Positions 61,438 through 64,000 of a stretch of 64,000 nucleotides of DNA are shown one piece after another (position 1 is the stretch's first letter; every line of letters begins with the position of its first letter). This stretch comes from Halopseudomonas maritima. GTDB lineage: Bacteria > Pseudomonadota > Gammaproteobacteria > Pseudomonadales > Pseudomonadaceae. The notes under the pieces are model-generated. The model searched no databases, was not told the origin of the DNA, and saw only the letters and a list, made by a program, of their open reading frames with translations. The position numbers and the translations under genes are program-made. The DNA is taken from assembly GCF_021545785.1 (NCBI RefSeq), contig NZ_CP079801.1, forward strand, positions 1,674,001 to 1,738,000. Direction: 5' to 3'.

Positions 61438-61928
61438 GGGTAACCTGCGAAGTAGTTGGCAAAAGGTAGGGAAAACAGCTGTCGGCATTATAGAGCTACA
61501 AAAATTTACATGCGGGAAAATCCTGACCAGATTTCGCCATATTGTCGCCTTTTTCCGCCATGCGACTCCGCACGCAGCATCCGTGCTGGCCGCCTGGCGT
61601 CACCCAATCTATGTTTTTATATATTGTATTGGCCTTAATCGTGCTGCCGTGGGGGCCGTGCTGTTTCGCCAGCGGTGAGGCGCTGCTGATCGACTCGGTG
61701 CATATCCAGCGCGGCCGCACCATTGTCGTGCAGGCCTCGCTGCGGGCTCAGCAGCTGATTGCCCCCCAACCTCCGCTAAAAACATCGCACTGGCAGCAAA
61801 CGCGCCCGGAAGCTAAAATTTTTCGCAATTTCCTGAACAAATGGCCAGTTTTTTGCTGCAGGGAAAGATCGGCCCCGTCCAACGGACGTGGAACGGTCGC
61901 CAATAACTAGATCCCAGGAGAAGCATTC
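61438..61928. other. 491-bp spacer between the RND adaptor and BMP genes
   Basis: It carries the divergent promoters. AT-rich patches at 61497-61515 and 61608-61640 are the best promoter candidates. A 122-codon plus-strand frame (61542-61910) is open but not supported as a gene. CCCAGGAG supplies the ribosome site of the BMP gene. Confidence 0.5.
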
Positions 61929-62999
61929 ATGAGTTTCAAACGCACGCTTGCCCTTGCTGCAGCACTGACCCTGCCCCTGCAGGCAGTTGCTGCCGACGAC
62001 CCGCTGAAGGTCGGTTTTGTCTACGTTGGCCCCATCGGGGACCACGGCTGGAGCTACCAGCACGACCAGGGCCGCAAGGAGCTGGAAGCCCACTTTGGTG
62101 ACAAGGTGCAGACCACCTACGTGGAAAACGTCAACGAAGGCGCCGACGCCGAGCGCACCATCCGCCGTCTGGCCCAGGCCGGCAACGACGTGATCTTCAC
62201 CACCTCTTTCGGCTTCATGAACGCCACCGAGCGCGTTGCCGCCGACTACCCGGACAAGACCTTCCTGCACGCCACCGGCTACAAGCAGGCCGAGAACCTG
62301 GGCACCTACCTGTCGGTGACCTACGAAGGTCGCTACGTCACCGGCACTGCGGCCGGTCTGGTCACCGAGAGCAACGTGCTGGGCTATATCGCCTCGTTCC
62401 CGATTCCGGAAGTGATCCGCGACATCAACGCCACCTATCTGGGCGCCAAGGCCGTCAACCCGGATATCGAGCTGAAAGTCGTGTGGGTCAACACCTGGTT
62501 TGACCCGGCCAAGGAAGCTGACGCCGCCAACACCCTGATGGATCAGGGCGCCGACGTGATCATCCAGCACACCGACAGCCCGGCGCCGCTGCTGGCAGCG
62601 CAAAAGCGTGGCGCCTGGGGTGTAGGTCAAGCGTCTGACATGAGCCACTTTGCCCCTGAAGCGCACCTGCTGTCAGTGGTCAACCACTGGGGTCCGTACT
62701 ACATCAATACCGTTCAGGCGGTGATGGACGGCAACTGGGAGTCGACTGACTACTGGGGCGGCATCAGCGACGACGTTATCCAGATCAAGGAAATCAACGC
62801 CAAGCTGACCGACGAGCAGCGCGCCAAGGTTGAGGGCGTTATCGCGGCCATCAACAGCGGCGAGTTCCACCCCTTCACTGGCCCGATCAACGACCAGAGC
62901 GGCGCAGAGCGCGTGGCCGCAGGCGCCAGCATGACCCGCGAAGAGCTGGCCACCATGGACTGGTACGTCGAAGGCATGACCGCCACCATCCCCAAGTAA
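61929..62999 (+). CDS. BMP-family ABC transporter solute-binding protein
   Basis: A 356-aa periplasmic binding protein. The signal peptide MSFKRTLALAAALTLPLQAVAA is followed by VGFVYVGPIGDHGWSYQHDQGRKELE and the BMP motifs EGRYVTGTAAGLVTE and DQGADVIIQHTDSPAP. BMP proteins usually bind nucleosides or purines for ABC import. No ATPase or permease gene of that transporter lies in the window, so it works with parts encoded elsewhere or as a sensor. A strong terminator follows. Confidence 0.88.
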   Translation: MSFKRTLALAAALTLPLQAVAADDPLKVGFVYVGPIGDHGWSYQHDQGRKELEAHFGDKVQTTYVENVNEGADAERTIRRLAQAGNDVIFTTSFGFMNATERVAADYPDKTFLHATGYKQAENLGTYLSVTYEGRYVTGTAAGLVTESNVLGYIASFPIPEVIRDINATYLGAKAVNPDIELKVVWVNTWFDPAKEADAANTLMDQGADVIIQHTDSPAPLLAAQKRGAWGVGQASDMSHFAPEAHLLSVVNHWGPYYINTVQAVMDGNWESTDYWGGISDDVIQIKEINAKLTDEQRAKVEGVIAAINSGEFHPFTGPINDQSGAERVAAGASMTREELATMDWYVEGMTATIPK

Positions 63000-63043
63000 C
63001 GACCAGCCGTAGACCTGCCCATCACAGGTCAGCGGCCCGCTAC

Positions 63044-63083
63044 AAAAACGCCCCCGTCAGCAACGCTGGCGGGGGCGTTTTTT
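63044..63083. terminator. Bidirectional terminator between BMP and TauE/SafE genes
   Basis: AAAAACGCCCCCGTCAGC (63044-63061), loop AAC, GCTGGCGGGGGCGTTTTTT. A 13-14 bp stem with one T-G wobble, flanked by A and T runs. Confidence 0.9.
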
Positions 63084-63097
63084 GTGGGCAGAGCCGA

Positions 63098-63853
63098 TCA
63101 GAGCAGCGCTTTGCCCAGCAACAGCACCCCGGTCACCGCCAACAGGCTGTACACCACCTGACGAAAGCGCTGCTCGTTCAGGCGGTGATGCAGCACCTCG
63201 CCCAGCACCACACCAATCACCAGCAGCGGTAGGTAGCTGGCGATGCGTGGCAGGTTGGGTAGCAGGCTGCCGTCGAGCAGAAACAGCACCGTCATGCTGC
63301 TGTTGAGGGCAAACCAGACGCTGATCAGCGTGGCGCGCAGCTGGCTCTTGTCCAACCGGGTGCCGGCCAGCGCATACACCAGCAACGGGCCGCCGGAGGC
63401 AAACAGGCCGTGGGTCAGGCCGGCGCCCAAGGTCAGGCTGCGGCTCAGCCAGCTCGGGTGCGGCGGGCTGATATGGCCGCGCACCATGCGCAGCAGCTCG
63501 CGCCCGGCAAACCACAGCACCAGCAGGCCAAACAGCGCCTTGAGCAGCTCGCCGCTGAGCCACGGCCGCAGACCATAGCCCAGCAGCATACCGACCAGCA
63601 TCAACGGCAGGATCAGCCGGAGCAACGTGGGCCAGTGAATGTGCTGTCGGTTGCGCCAGGCCAGGTAGCCGCTCATGCAGATGTTGAGCGGCACCAGTAC
63701 CGGCAGCATGGCGGGAATGGGCAATAGCAGCGCACCGAGCGACAGGGCGATGACGATACTGCCGAAGCCGGTGATGGCTTCGATGGTGTAGGCCAGCAGG
63801 ATAAACAGCCCCAGCCAGAGCCAGGGGTTGAGCAACAGGGTGTCGAGGGACAT
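63098..63853 (-). CDS. TauE/SafE (TSUP)-family membrane permease
   Basis: A 251-aa protein with about eight membrane helices. The TSUP hallmark at the N-terminus is LLAYTIEAITGFGSIVIALSLGALLLPI; a second GAGLTHGLFASGGPLLVYALA motif lies in the other half. The family exports or imports small sulfur or organic anions (sulfite, sulfoacetate, taurine-derived). The substrate is unknown. Confidence 0.88.
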   Translation of the reverse strand: MSLDTLLLNPWLWLGLFILLAYTIEAITGFGSIVIALSLGALLLPIPAMLPVLVPLNICMSGYLAWRNRQHIHWPTLLRLILPLMLVGMLLGYGLRPWLSGELLKALFGLLVLWFAGRELLRMVRGHISPPHPSWLSRSLTLGAGLTHGLFASGGPLLVYALAGTRLDKSQLRATLISVWFALNSSMTVLFLLDGSLLPNLPRIASYLPLLVIGVVLGEVLHHRLNEQRFRQVVYSLLAVTGVLLLGKALL

Positions 63854-63867
63854 TGGGTCTTCTTGTG

Positions 63868-64000
63868 TTAGCCGAGTTCACCAGCAAAGCGCTTGCGCAC
63901 CTGCCGCAGGTAGAGCGCCGGGGCAAAGCGCCAGAGCAGACTGCCAAAGCGCGAGACCGGCTCTGGCAGCAGCCAACGGTGCCGTTTTGTCAGCGCCTGG
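63868..64000 (-). CDS. 3' end of a gene cut by the window edge, SDR-like
   Basis: The frame is open from the window edge to a TAA at 63868-63870, encoding a tail of 43 residues that ends LYLRQVRKRFAGELG. An Arg-rich, hydrophobic tail of this kind is seen in short-chain dehydrogenases, but nothing catalytic is inside the window. The call is weak. It is followed 14 bases later by the TSUP gene. Confidence 0.45.
   Translation of the reverse strand, partial: QALTKRHRWLLPEPVSRFGSLLWRFAPALYLRQVRKRFAGELG

Noticed and set aside
61542..61910. A 122-codon frame in the spacer before the BMP gene, with a hydrophobic stretch starting MFLYIVLALIVL.
   Set aside because: No ribosome site, no family resemblance and composition unlike a gene. 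It could be a small exported protein, but I cannot support it.

Overview
The window is about 64 kb of GC-rich chromosome from a Pseudomonas-like gammaproteobacterium (Pseudomonadaceae). Evidence for this is the gene order dadR / dadA-ridA-dadX / pauR, a bdlA-like chemoreceptor, an fhp(hmp)-norR pair, and several MexE/MexF-type RND pumps. I saw no rRNA, tRNA or CRISPR array.

Layout. 1-5050: a diguanylate cyclase cut by the window edge, a lipoprotein amidase, an SpmA/SpmB-type membrane protein and an RNase J-like nuclease, bordered by arrays of a 7-bp repeat. 5047-10558: amine and D-amino-acid catabolism. An FAD amine oxidase and dadR lie on the minus strand; dadA, a RidA protein, dadX and pauR (TTG start) lie on the plus strand. 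10673-17817: a three-gene RND efflux operon divergent from an AraC-family regulator. 17920-22480: a MalT/LuxR-type regulator and an acyl-CoA dehydrogenase. 22573-25080: envelope and stress genes, including a BON protein behind an apparent sigma-54 promoter. 25373-32200: nitric-oxide and redox genes. These are flavohemoglobin with a sigma-54 promoter and three NorR boxes, norR, a glutaredoxin-like protein, a bdlA-like receptor and tandem wrbA copies. 32299-42795: an SDR, a second RND pair with a TetR gene, a thiolase, and two TetR-controlled units with clear palindromic operators. 42966-45342: pxpABC for 5-oxoproline hydrolysis. 45408-46642: a small membrane-protein pair and a MerR regulator sharing a 20-bp perfect palindrome.

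The accessory region is about 46.7-53.7 kb. An AT-rich operon of three genes with overlapping stop/start codons encodes a Cap4/DUF4297-like nuclease, a small middle protein and a DUF3732-type ABC ATPase. This is the composition of an ABC-three-component (ABC-3C) conflict system. It is followed by an IS481-family element and then by a sequence that folds like an integron attC site. The whole block is bracketed, in inverted orientation, by two copies of a roughly 270-bp dispersed element. The hairpins of this element differ between copies by compensatory base changes. A second IS481 element, with its CCTAGG target duplication, sits inside the right-hand copy. The repeat family and the possible capture of a defence operon through attC are the most interesting points in the window.

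53.8-64 kb: a pirin, a secreted SurE with a lipoprotein, a QsdR-like TetR regulator, a third RND pair, a BMP-family solute-binding protein, a TauE/SafE permease, and the 3' end of a gene cut by the window edge. Three separate RND systems lie in one window, only one of them with its own outer-membrane gene.
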